A DNA stretch of 64,000 bases from the NCBI GenBank assembly GCA_947581825.1, contig CANPVP010000001.1, positions 163,606 through 227,605 on the forward strand, in the 5' to 3' direction. Shown here one piece after another: positions 26,308-34,127 of the stretch; the stretch's first letter is position 1; the number at the start of each line of letters is the position of its first letter. This DNA comes from an uncultured Clostridia bacterium. Its GTDB lineage: Bacteria; Bacillota; Clostridia; TANB77; CAG-508. A program made the translations under genes and the position numbers. The notes under the pieces are model-generated. The model was given only the letters and a program-made list of their open reading frames with translations. It searched no databases and was not told the DNA's origin.

Positions 26308-26754
26308 TTGACACTTATACAAATAGCAGATACTTAGTATGCAAAAATTATTGCATTTTGGATATAATTATGGTATAAATAATCTATCTAAATACAATAT
26401 GTTTTAAATATTGTGTGTAAATATAAGGTATTGTTGCCTTTATATAATTTTGTCACATATAAAAGTTGTCGACAAAAAATTAACCTAAATGATATAGTGT
26501 ACCCTAAAAAATGCCCTTTAAATTTAATATTAGTAAATTTGTGACTTATTTTATTAAGTCTATTTTTTTTGTTTGAAAAATAATTGCGTTTTGGCATTGT
26601 TACACTTCATTTGAAATCTAATCAACGTGCAAAAGCATGCCTCGTAGATTTCAAACTTGTGTGCCTAGCCAATTCCACAATTCTTTTCCAAACAATTCTA
26701 AAGTTTAAAGAATAGATACAGTAAAACAAGCATAGATTTAAACGGAGGTTTAAT
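26308..26754. other. Non-coding stretch inside the element
   Basis: No gene is seen in these 447 bases. A hairpin at 26611-26654 (TTGAAATCTA / TAGATTTCAA around GTGCAAAAGCATG) stands out. The rest is AT-rich with stop codons in all frames and may be decayed sequence, including the lost 5' part of the kinase gene. Confidence 0.5.
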
Positions 26755-26892
26755 ATGACAATTTATAGGGAGTTTAAAACTAATGAAAAAACTATGCAGG
26801 AGTTATTAAAAGAGATAGTTAAAAGATATATAATGCTTCACTATTGTAATTTTAACACGATAGGTATAGAATCAAACAAACAAGGAATATAG
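26755..26892 (+). CDS. Small protein upstream of the recombinase, 45 residues
   Basis: A short frame MTIYREFKTNEKTMQELLKE continuing to NTIGIESNKQGI, with a good AACGGAGG ribosome site. It ends 36 bases before the recombinase start, on the same strand, so the two are probably co-transcribed. Its size and position are those of accessory factors next to serine recombinases, such as directionality factors, but I recognise no family and no function can be assigned from sequence. Confidence 0.5.
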   Translation: MTIYREFKTNEKTMQELLKEIVKRYIMLHYCNFNTIGIESNKQGI

Positions 26893-26928
26893 GCTCTAAT
26901 TTATACCTGAAAAGAAGGAGTGAGAAAC

Positions 26929-28537
26929 ATGGTAGGTGTAAATAGAGGAGCATTATTAGAATTTAATAATTATCAAACATACAATGAAGATGCAAATTAC
27001 AAAGTAGCAATATATTTAAGATTATCAAGAGATGATGAGAGTATACGGAGATTCGGAAAGTATTATTAACCAAAGAGAGTTTTTAACTAAATATGTAAAA
27101 TCTCAAAATAACTGGGAATTGATAGATACTTATATAGATGATGGATTTACAGGTACTAATTTTAATAGACCAGATTTTATAAGAATGAAAAAAGATATAG
27201 AGGCAGGAAAGATAAATTTAATAATTACAAAAGATTTATCTAGACTTGGCAGGGATTACATTGAGACAGGCTATTATTTGGAAAAATACTTTCCTAAGAA
27301 AAGAGTTAGATATATTGCCGTAAATGATGGAATTGATACATTTGAAAAAAACAATGGTAATAATGATATGGGAGCATTTAAGTCTGTAGTTAATGATATG
27401 TATGCAAAGGACATTTCAAAAAAGGTAAGAACTGCAAAAAAAACGAAGGCAGAAAAAGGAGAGTTTATTGGAGCGTTTGCACCTTATGGATATAAAAAAG
27501 ATCCAAATGATATTACAAAATTGGTTATAGATGATGAAGTTGCAGATGTAGTAAGATATATATTTAGTGAATATAACAAAGGAAATGGACTTAGCTTTAT
27601 TGCAAGAAGATTAAATGAAAGAAAAATAGAGTGCCCATCAATTTACAAGCAAAGAACTTGCAAATTTCATTGTAAAACACTTACAGGCTTATGGGGACAT
27701 GAAACAATAAAAAGTATACTCACAAATAGAGTATACATAGGAGAATTAATCCAAAGAAAAGGCGAAATGGTAAGTTATAAAGTAAAAAAATATATAAGTT
27801 TACCAGAAAGTGAACATACAATAAAAAAGAATGCTCATGAACCTATAATAAGTGAAGAAGAATTTAATTTAGCACAAGATATGTTAAAACTAAAAAATCA
27901 TAGAAGTCATAGTAAACAAACTAAAGAACATTTGTTATCAGGGCTTTTGTATTGTCCAAGATGTGGTAATAAATATAGATATCAAAAACAACCAGGACTA
28001 AAAGATGATATGGTTGCAATATGCAGTATGTATAATAGATATGGAAAAGAATATTGCGCAAGAGTTGCTATAAAAGAAAGCATTTTAGATAAAGCAGTAA
28101 AGGACGATTTAAAAGCTATGGCAAAAGAAAAAGTAAATAATCAAAAACTTATAAGTCTAGAAGAAGTTAATAACATTAGAAAGGACAAGGCAAAGTTAAA
28201 TAAATCTAAATTTGATTTTGAAAGAAGAATAGCCCAAATAGATAGGATAATAAAAGCAAGTTATGAAGATAAAGTAAATGGAATTTTGACAGTAGAAGAA
28301 TTTATAAAAATAACAGATGAATATAAAAAGGAAAAGCAAGAATTAAAAGTAAAAGTGAATGAATTAGAAAAAAATATAAGTACATATAAAGAGACAAAAG
28401 AAGATGAATTAGCAAGAATTATCAAGGACATAACTGATTTTGATAATATTAACAAAGAAACAATAGTTAGTTTAATTAATAGAATTGAAATAATAGATTC
28501 GGAGATTATAAAGATATATTATAAGTTTTCCGAATAA
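26929..28537 (+). pseudogene. Large serine recombinase, frameshifted near the N-terminus
   Basis: A large serine recombinase of the TndX/TnpX type that would integrate and excise the element. The catalytic serine lies in VAIYLRLSRDD in the first frame; from GDSESIINQREFLTKYV the protein continues in the next frame for 500 residues. Following are DGFTGTNFNRPDF, ITKDLSRLGRDYI, the recombinase domain, a zinc ribbon (LYCPRCGNKY ... CARVAI) and a C-terminal coiled coil. Dropping the C at 27046 gives LSRDDESIGDSESIINQ in one frame. The start has GAAGGAGTG. It may be intact if the extra base is an error. Confidence 0.85.
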
Positions 28538-28549
28538 AAAAATAAAAAA

Positions 28550-28576
28550 TTTCTATCCCAAATGTAATTGTGCTTG
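28550..28576. other. attR of the element
   Basis: TTTCTATCCCA arm, then AATG and TAATTGTGCTTG. The repeat falls in the same codon phase as attL; downstream codons read Asn-Cys-Ala-Trp-Asn-Ala. Confidence 0.8.
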
Positions 28577-29147
28577 GAATGCAGATGATGTTGATAAAAT
28601 AATAGAAGTATTAAATAAATGTAATATTAAAGTTACGTTTTTCATGGTCGGAGATTGGGTAGAAAAATATCCGGAAGCGGTAAAGAAAATACATGAAGCT
28701 GGACATGAAATTGGAAATCATTCCTTTTCACATCCACATGTAAATAAATTAGGACAACAAGAAAATGAAAACGAAATTTTAAAATGTAGTAAATTAATCA
28801 AAGCACTCACAGGAGAAGAAACAAAATTGTATAGAGCACCTTATGGAGAATATAATGATACAGTAATAAAAACTGCTAGAAATGTTGGGCATGAAGCTAT
28901 ACAATGGTCTGTTGATACTTTAGATTATGAAGGATTAGATGGAAGCCAAATGTGGGATAGATTAAATAATAAATTAGCAAATGGAAGCATAATTCTAATG
29001 CATAATGGAACAGAACATACAGCAGATTCTTTAGAGCTATTAATAAATAATATTAAAGATAAAGGATACGAAATTGTTAAAGTATCTGATTTGATTTATG
29101 ATGGAGATTATACAATTGATGCTAATGGAATTCAGAGAAAAAAATAA
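28566..29147 (+). CDS. PdaB-like sporulation polysaccharide deacetylase, 3' part
   Basis: From the right att site the deacetylase continues in frame: NCAWNADDVDKIIEVLNKCN, then VTFFMVGDWVEKYP, the metal-binding AGHEIGNHSFSHPHVN with the paired histidines, LYRAPYGEYN, QWSVDTLDYEGLDG and ILMHNGTEHTADSLELLINN. These are the NodB-domain motifs in order. An internal ATG at 28644 could start a shorter product but no ribosome site precedes it. The protein would modify spore cortex peptidoglycan or aid spore maturation, by analogy with PdaB. It needs fusion with the 5' part to be anchored and complete. Confidence 0.88.
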   Translation, partial: NCAWNADDVDKIIEVLNKCNIKVTFFMVGDWVEKYPEAVKKIHEAGHEIGNHSFSHPHVNKLGQQENENEILKCSKLIKALTGEETKLYRAPYGEYNDTVIKTARNVGHEAIQWSVDTLDYEGLDGSQMWDRLNNKLANGSIILMHNGTEHTADSLELLINNIKDKGYEIVKVSDLIYDGDYTIDANGIQRKK

Positions 29148-29208
29148 TAGTATAATTTAGAACAATTAACACATAATAAATAATAAAAATATAATAAGGA
29201 GTAGAAAG

Positions 29209-29730
29209 ATGACTTTTATAGGTGTTGCTACTGCTGGAAAAGATGAAGCTTATATAACTGAAAATATCGAAAAAAATTTAAAGGATAAATCTGTAAAAGT
29301 AATTAGTATTAATAAAAACAGTATAGAAAACATAAAAAATGTGAGATTTGAAACAATATTAATCGATGATGTGTTTATTGGAGAGAATAAAAATAAAATT
29401 TCAGATAATCAAAAAGAATTTTTAAAAAAGATCATAAGAAATAGTAAAAATATCATTCTTAATTCTGATATACAAGAAAATTTAGAAGTAATAAAAAATT
29501 TAAATTTATCTATAATAACGTATGGCTTTAATTCGAAAGCAACAATAACCATGTCTAGTTTGGAAGATGATGGAATGTTAGTCTGTTTGCAAAGAAATAT
29601 AAAGCTTATAGATGGAACAGTAGTAGAGCAACAAGAAATCAAATTAAGTGAAAAAGAGGGCAAGATAAATAATACAAAAAGGTTAGGAATGATGGTAACA
29701 AAGTTATTTTATGGAGAAAAATTAAAATAA
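29209..29730 (+). CDS. Unknown protein with a Mur-ligase-like strand-helix pattern
   Basis: A 173-residue cytoplasmic protein preceded by AAGGAGTAG. It begins MTFIGVATAGKDEAYITENI and alternates strands and helices; NSKNIILNSDIQE and LSIITYGFNSKATITMSSLE resemble the portion of Mur ligases that follows the ATP-binding core, where a Y-G-F/T-x-S motif precedes the C-terminal domain. There is no P-loop, so it is not an active ligase. Similar short stand-alone proteins may exist in Clostridia. It follows the spore deacetylase by 61 bases on the same strand. Confidence 0.5.
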   Translation: MTFIGVATAGKDEAYITENIEKNLKDKSVKVISINKNSIENIKNVRFETILIDDVFIGENKNKISDNQKEFLKKIIRNSKNIILNSDIQENLEVIKNLNLSIITYGFNSKATITMSSLEDDGMLVCLQRNIKLIDGTVVEQQEIKLSEKEGKINNTKRLGMMVTKLFYGEKLK

Positions 29731-29763
29731 AAAGGAAAAAATATACAAATTTAACTTTTTATG

Positions 29764-29792
29764 TAGACAAAGCAAAAAAAAAGTAGTATAAT
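29764..29792 (+). promoter_or_regulatory. Sigma-A promoter of the SSB-like gene
   Basis: TAGACA, 17-base spacer, TATAAT, about 88 bases before the start codon. Confidence 0.55.
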
Positions 29793-29880
29793 AGAGGAGT
29801 ACGATAGTAAAAAAGGAAAAAAATAACTTTATGAATAAGATACAGTAGATAAATTTAAAAATTATAGGGAGGAATTTAAA

Positions 29881-30588
29881 TTGAATACTAATTATTCAGA
29901 TAATAACCATTTAATATTGATGGGGAAGGTAACTAGTGAAAAAAGATTCAGTCATGAGATTTATGGAGAAAGTTTTTACATATTTGATATGGAAATACCA
30001 CGTTTAAGCGATAATGCAGACATAATTCCAATAACTGTATCAGAAAGGATAATTAATGACGATTTAATAGCAGTAGGAAAAACAATATTGATAAAAGGTC
30101 AATTCAGATCATACAATAGTTATGAAAATGAAAGAAACAGATTAATTTTAACAGTATTTGCTAAAGACATAATAGCAGAAGAAGACATAGAAAAAGAATT
30201 AGAACTTGAAAGTGAAGAAGATAAAAAATCAATCACATCAAATGAAGTTGTATTAACAGGTTATATATGCAAAAAGCCTATTTATAGAAAAACACCATTT
30301 GGTCGTGAAATAGCAGATATATTATTAGCAGTAAATAGAGCATATAATAAAAGTGATTACATACCATCTATAGCATGGGGAAGAAATGCAAGATTCTGCC
30401 AAAACATAGAAGTAGGAACAGAAGTAAGAATAGTAGGTAGAGTTCAATCAAGACAATATGAGAAAAAACATGAAGATGGTACAGTTGAATTAAAAGTTGC
30501 ATATGAAGTTTCTATAGGAAGCTTAGAAATTTTAAATGCAGATAGTGAGTTTGTAAAGAAAGAAGAAAAAACAGAAGCAGCAGTTTAA
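29881..30588 (+). CDS. Single-stranded DNA-binding protein with two OB folds
   Basis: A 235-residue protein made of two SSB-type OB folds in tandem: residues about 8-100 (NHLILMGKVTSEKRFSHEIY ... AVGKTILIKGQFRSY) and about 118-225 (NEVVLTGYICKKPIYRKTPF ... SIAWGRNARFCQNIEVGTEV). Between them is an acidic linker of Glu and Asp. Ordinary SSB has one OB fold and an acidic C-terminal tail; this one lacks a DDDIPF-type tail. The TTG start follows GGGAGGAA. It is a recognised clostridial type of SSB; whether it is the main SSB or accessory is not clear. Confidence 0.8.
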   Translation: MNTNYSDNNHLILMGKVTSEKRFSHEIYGESFYIFDMEIPRLSDNADIIPITVSERIINDDLIAVGKTILIKGQFRSYNSYENERNRLILTVFAKDIIAEEDIEKELELESEEDKKSITSNEVVLTGYICKKPIYRKTPFGREIADILLAVNRAYNKSDYIPSIAWGRNARFCQNIEVGTEVRIVGRVQSRQYEKKHEDGTVELKVAYEVSIGSLEILNADSEFVKKEEKTEAAV

Positions 30589-30608
30589 TAGAAAATAAAG
30601 TTCATATA

Positions 30609-30640
30609 AAAGGAGTACTAAAAAAGTGCTCCTTTTTTCT
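30609..30640. terminator. Terminator after the SSB-like gene
   Basis: AAAAGGAGTAC / GTGCTCCTTTT stem (30609-30637), followed by T residues. Confidence 0.75.
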
Positions 30641-30702
30641 ATAGATTTTTATAATAAGTTATATTAAAATAAAAATATAATACGAGTAAAGGAGAAATGA
30701 AT

Positions 30703-32082
30703 ATGTTTGATGAAATAATAGATACAAGTAAACAAGAGATTTTAGACACAGTTTCTGAGTTGATAAAAATACCAAGTGTATCAAATGAAACTGGAGAAAA
30801 AGATAAGCCATTTGGAGACGCATGTAAAAAAGCATTAGATTATATCTTAAAAAAAGGAAAAGAATTAGGATTTAAAACAAAAAATATAGACGGATATTGT
30901 GGATACCTTGAGTTTGGAGAAGGTAAAGAAATGGTAGGAATTATAGGTCATTTAGATGTTGTTCCAGCAAGAGAAGAAGATGGTTGGACTACGTCCCCAT
31001 TTATTCCAGAAATTAGAGATGGAAAATTATATGGAAGAGGATCAATAGATGATAAAGGTCCTGTAACAGCAGCTTTATATGCAATGAAAGCAGTAAAAGA
31101 ATCAAAAGAGCTTTCAAAGAGGGTTAGACTTATCATTGGATTAAACGAAGAAAAAGATTGGAAATGTATAGATCACTATAAAGAAGTAGAAGAAGCTCCT
31201 ACGATTGGGTTTAGTCCAGATGCAAATTTCCCAGCAATTTATGCTGAAAAAGGAATATTATCAATACAATTAAAAAATAGTTTAAAAATAAACGGATTTT
31301 CAATTTTAGATGTAAATTGCAACAATAATGCGATAAATGTTGTACCTAAATATTGTTCTATCAGACTAAAAAAAGATGCAAATAGTAAATTTAATATAGA
31401 TGATATAAAAGCAAAAGAAAATGAAAAAATAAAAATCATAGAAGGGGATGATGTGATAAAGATTGAAGCAACTGGAATAGCATCACATGCGGCACATCCA
31501 GAATTAGGAGAAAATGCAATAAAAAATTTAATAAAATTCTTGATAGAAAATTTTGAATTTGACACAAAATATCTAGAAACATTATATGAAATAGGTTTAT
31601 TTGAGATTGAAAGTCCTAAATTTTTAGGCGAAGAAAAAATTAAAGACGAATCAGGTATACTTACTTCAAATGTTGCAATATTAGAATATTCAGAAGAAAA
31701 ATTAACTATAAAAATAAATTTAAGAGTTCCAGTAAACACTCAAATGGAAGATATTGTAAAAAAATATAGTGAATTAAAAAAAGAATTTCCAGATTTAGAA
31801 GTTAGTGAATTGAAATCACAAGCTCCATTATATGTAAAAAAAGATAGTTATTTGGTAAAAACATTAGTAGATATTTTTAACAAGAAAACAGGACTAAATG
31901 AAGAAGCTATTGCAATAGGTGGTGGAACATATGCTAGGGCATTTGAAAATTGCATTTCATATGGATTAACGATGCCAGGAGATTTAGATATGTGCCATCA
32001 AGTAGATGAATTTGTTGAAGTTGATAAATTAATTCTAGCAAGTAAAATATATGCAGAAGCAATTTATGAATTAGGAAAATAA
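30703..32082 (+). CDS. pepV: Dipeptidase PepV / Sapep family (peptidase M20)
   Basis: A metal-dependent dipeptidase of the PepV/Sapep group. The 459-residue protein has the M20 metal motifs in order: GIIGHLDVVPAREEDGW, LYGRGSIDDKGPVTAALYAM, LIIGLNEEKDWKC, SPDANFP and the late GGGTYARAFENCISYG and DMCHQVDEFV. The GLNEE segment carries the general-base glutamate. An ATG at 30697 is too close to AAGGAGAA, so the next ATG at 30703 (MFDEII) is preferred. It is monocistronic after the SSB terminator, with the cysteine leader region following it. Confidence 0.9.
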   Translation: MFDEIIDTSKQEILDTVSELIKIPSVSNETGEKDKPFGDACKKALDYILKKGKELGFKTKNIDGYCGYLEFGEGKEMVGIIGHLDVVPAREEDGWTTSPFIPEIRDGKLYGRGSIDDKGPVTAALYAMKAVKESKELSKRVRLIIGLNEEKDWKCIDHYKEVEEAPTIGFSPDANFPAIYAEKGILSIQLKNSLKINGFSILDVNCNNNAINVVPKYCSIRLKKDANSKFNIDDIKAKENEKIKIIEGDDVIKIEATGIASHAAHPELGENAIKNLIKFLIENFEFDTKYLETLYEIGLFEIESPKFLGEEKIKDESGILTSNVAILEYSEEKLTIKINLRVPVNTQMEDIVKKYSELKKEFPDLEVSELKSQAPLYVKKDSYLVKTLVDIFNKKTGLNEEAIAIGGGTYARAFENCISYGLTMPGDLDMCHQVDEFVEVDKLILASKIYAEAIYELGK

Positions 32083-32148
32083 TAGTAGAACAAGAGCGAC
32101 AAATTTTTACAGGTATCATTTAAGAAATTAGAAGTTACAATGAAAAGG

Positions 32149-32177
32149 TTTACTAAAATTTAAATATATGCTATAAT
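32149..32177 (+). promoter_or_regulatory. Promoter of the cysteine leader and cysK
   Basis: TTTACT, 17-base spacer, TATAAT, 49 bases before the leader-peptide ATG. Confidence 0.5.
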
Positions 32178-32225
32178 ACATACAATAAATATTTTAGCAA
32201 TAGGTTACCAAAAGGAGGAGAGAAT

Positions 32226-32270
32226 ATGGATAAAAATATATTATATATTGAATGTTGTTGCTGTATATAA
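32226..32270 (+). CDS. Cysteine-rich leader peptide of the cysK attenuator
   Basis: A 14-residue peptide MDKNILYIECCCCI with four consecutive cysteine codons (TGT TGT TGC TGT) just before its stop. The ribosome site AAAGGAGGAGAG is one of the strongest in the window. The Cys codons fall at the base of a large hairpin and ahead of an intrinsic terminator, followed by cysK. This is the layout of ribosome-mediated attenuation: ribosomes stalled for lack of charged tRNA-Cys would change RNA folding and allow read-through. Confidence 0.8.
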   Translation: MDKNILYIECCCCI

Positions 32271-32379
32271 GCTTATGCCTTGTTGTAGGTATAAGCTATT
32301 ATGCCTGCAACGAAATATATAATATATTATCCATTATTATATAAGAGTTATGCAGGGAGTTAATGCATAACTCTTTTTG
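32226..32379 (+). promoter_or_regulatory. Attenuator: competing hairpins and intrinsic terminator
   Basis: AATATATTATATATT (32235-32249) can pair with the complement ending at about 32328, enclosing an inner hairpin AAGCTTATGCCT / AGGTATAAGCT. Further on AAGAGTTATGCA / TGCATAACTCTT plus T5 (32343-32379) is an intrinsic terminator. The Cys codons lie in the ascending arm of the first structure. Confidence 0.7.
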
Positions 32380-32384
32380 TATAA

Positions 32385-32456
32385 GCTTATTCTGGATATA
32401 TATTCTTAAGGTTTGCAGGCTTAACAATAATATTATTTTAAGAATATATTAAGAAT
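32385..32456 (+). promoter_or_regulatory. Second leader hairpin just before cysK
   Basis: ATATATTCTTAA / TTAAGAATATAT with an added TATTCT / AGAATA pairing directly precedes the cysK ribosome site (AGGAGAGG). The loop contains TTGCAGGC (32413-32420), exactly complementary to GCCTGCAA (32303-32310) in the attenuator, so a long-range interaction is possible. Confidence 0.5.
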
Positions 32457-32470
32457 AGGAGAGGATTTTT

Positions 32471-33430
32471 ATGAAAGTTAAAATTGGAAATACACCATTG
32501 ATTAGAATTAAATATAGATACGAAGGTAAAGAAAATGAAATATTTGCAAAATTAGAATATTATAATCCAACAGGAAGTATAAAGGACAAAGTTGCATATT
32601 ACATGATAAAAACAGCATATGAGAGTGGAGCTTTAAAAAAAGGAATGGAGATTGTTGAAGCAACAAGTGGAAATACAGGAATAGCTTTATCAGCAATGGG
32701 AGTATATTTTAAAAATCCAGTACACATTTTTATGCCAAATTGGGTGAGCAAAGAAAGACTAGATATTATGAGAATGTACAATGCAAAAGTAACTTTAATA
32801 TCAAAAGAAGAGGGAGGCTTTGCAGGAGCAATAAAAAAGGCGGAAGAATATGCAAAGAAGAATAATGCATTTTTTCCAAATCAATTTGAAAATGAAAATA
32901 ATGTATTAGCACATTATAATATAACAGGTAAAGAAATATTGGACAAAATTGGAGAAAGAATAGGAGGATTTGTTTCAGGAATTGGAACAGGTGGTACATT
33001 GATGGGAGTTGCTAAAAAGCTAAAAGAGAACAATAAAGATATAAAAATTTATGCTTTAGAACCAGATAAAATGCCATTATTATCACAAAATAGAGTAATA
33101 TCAAATCATAAAATAGAAGGAATTGGAGATGATTTTATTCCTAAGATTGTAGACAAAAAATTAATAGACAAAGTATGGGTTATAAATGATGATGATGCAG
33201 TGAATATGGCAAGAAAATTGTCATTGGATTTAGGTTTAGGAGTTGGAATATCATCAGGAGCAAATGTCATTGCGAGTGTTCTTGCTAAAGAAGAAAACTC
33301 AAAAGCAATAGTAACAGTATTTCCAGATGACAATAAGAAATATTTATCAACAGAGTTAAATAGACCAATAGAGAATAATAACAATTTTATCTCAAATAAA
33401 ATCGAACTTTTGGAATATGGATTTGAATAG
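32471..33430 (+). CDS. cysK: Cysteine synthase (O-acetylserine sulfhydrylase)
   Basis: This PLP enzyme makes cysteine from O-acetylserine and sulfide. The 319-residue protein begins with KIGNTPLIRI, has the PLP lysine in NPTGSIKDKVA (about Lys38), the substrate loop EATSGNTGIALS, the phosphate-binding GIGTGGTLMGVAKKL and KIEGIGDDFIP. The C-terminal half includes SSGANVIASV. The family average is 305-320. The leader with four Cys codons immediately upstream strongly supports a role in cysteine supply rather than cystathionine synthesis. A terminator follows at 33521. Confidence 0.92.
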   Translation: MKVKIGNTPLIRIKYRYEGKENEIFAKLEYYNPTGSIKDKVAYYMIKTAYESGALKKGMEIVEATSGNTGIALSAMGVYFKNPVHIFMPNWVSKERLDIMRMYNAKVTLISKEEGGFAGAIKKAEEYAKKNNAFFPNQFENENNVLAHYNITGKEILDKIGERIGGFVSGIGTGGTLMGVAKKLKENNKDIKIYALEPDKMPLLSQNRVISNHKIEGIGDDFIPKIVDKKLIDKVWVINDDDAVNMARKLSLDLGLGVGISSGANVIASVLAKEENSKAIVTVFPDDNKKYLSTELNRPIENNNNFISNKIELLEYGFE

Positions 33431-33520
33431 GAGAAATGGGAAGTTATGTCATTTAAATTCTCATAAAATATTGATTATTAGCTTAGTTTATAGTATAATT
33501 AAGTTAATAAATATTTATTT

Positions 33521-33565
33521 AAGAGATTGTTTTACACCCCTTGTTGGGAGTAGAGCAATCTCTTT
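33521..33565 (+). terminator. Terminator after cysK
   Basis: AAGAGATTG / CAATCTCTT with inner CACCCC / GGGAG pairing and a T-rich tail. Confidence 0.65.
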
Positions 33566-33580
33566 ATTTCTTTTTATATT

Positions 33581-33614
33581 ATATCATATCAAAATAAAGT
33601 AGGGAACTATAACC
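33581..33614. repeat. Dispersed repeat with copies at 34329 and 35141
   Basis: ATATCATATCAAAATAAAGT then AGGGAACTATAACC here is matched at 34329-34361 (GCATATCGAAATAAAATAGA then AAACCATAACC) and 35141-35171 (TATCATATCAAAATAAAGTA then GGAACTATGAC). A weaker copy begins near 35206. The three copies, spaced about 0.75-0.8 kb, bound small gene blocks and may be remnants of one repeated end sequence. Confidence 0.55.
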
Positions 33615-33681
33615 ATTTATATTATTTGCATATAAAAAGAGTACGCCTAGCTCTTGCATATTAAAAACTATGTAATTTATA

Positions 33682-33825
33682 TTATCTTTTAAGATTTTCA
33701 TGATATTTACATGTATCATCACCATTTGCAATTTTTTCAGGTATAAATTTATATTTTTTGCAAATTATAGTTTCATCTTCAATCTTAGCATTTATACAGT
33801 GCATACATTGTGGAATAATTGTCAT
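33682..33825 (-). CDS. Small Cys-rich protein, 47 residues
   Basis: Starting at the ATG after AAGGAG, the protein reads MTIIPQCMHCINAKIEDETI, then CKKYKFIPEKIANGDDTCKY. The pattern C-x-x-C, then C-x-x-Y ... IP ... C matches the 56-residue protein at 34128-34298, so the two are paralogues, probably metal-binding. The frame is open further upstream to a TTG at 33903, but the paralogue supports the short form. It is the last of three small minus-strand genes. Function unknown. Confidence 0.5.
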   Translation of the reverse strand: MTIIPQCMHCINAKIEDETIICKKYKFIPEKIANGDDTCKYHENLKR

Positions 33826-33917
33826 TTCTTTAACATCTCCTTGGGTATATTTATAAATTAATGTCATAAACCATAAAATTGTTTTAGACGAGTTGTCACT
33901 CAATTTAACATCTGTAA

Positions 33918-34109
33918 TTATATCATCATTGCTAAACTTTCTAAATGTGCATTTTTATGTAAATATTCCTTTTCATCATTTGAATATTTATTGCTTCTAA
34001 ACACTTCTTGTATATTGTTATATAAATTTTGAATATCATTATCATTCATTCCAGAAGGACAATCAATTGTTTTTTTTATTAAATTTTCAATATAATCTTT
34101 ATTTGACAT
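33918..34109 (-). CDS. Small unknown protein, 63 residues
   Basis: MSNKDYIENLIKKTIDCPSG is followed by MNDNDIQNLYNNIQEVFRSN, a hydrophilic, mostly helical protein. GGAGGAACTAT before the ATG makes translation likely. It lies between two small Cys-rich genes on the same strand with gaps of 19 and about 90 bases. No family recognised. The group may be leftover cargo of a mobile element, given the phage tail fragment next door. Confidence 0.5.
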   Translation of the reverse strand: MSNKDYIENLIKKTIDCPSGMNDNDIQNLYNNIQEVFRSNKYSNDEKEYLHKNAHLESLAMMI

Positions 34110-34127
34110 ATAGTTCCTCCATAAAGT

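Larger units (their letters stand above)
22276..28573 (+). mobile_element. Skin-like integrative element interrupting the deacetylase gene
   Basis: The same TAATTGTGC lies at 22276-22284 and 28565-28573, in the same codon phase; one repeat plus the DNA between is 6289 bp. The outermost element gene is a large serine recombinase next to the right end. The element ends carry an inverted repeat, TGGGATAGAAA (22302-22312) and TTTCTATCCCA (28550-28560), which together form a near-palindromic attP when the ends are joined. Cargo is an unknown gene, purM, a kinase remnant and an IS. No transfer genes are seen. Confidence 0.88.

Noticed and set aside
32226-32470. T-box riboswitch upstream of cysK
   Set aside because: No T-box sequence (AGGGTGG-type) or specifier loop could be found; the Cys-rich leader peptide explains the region.
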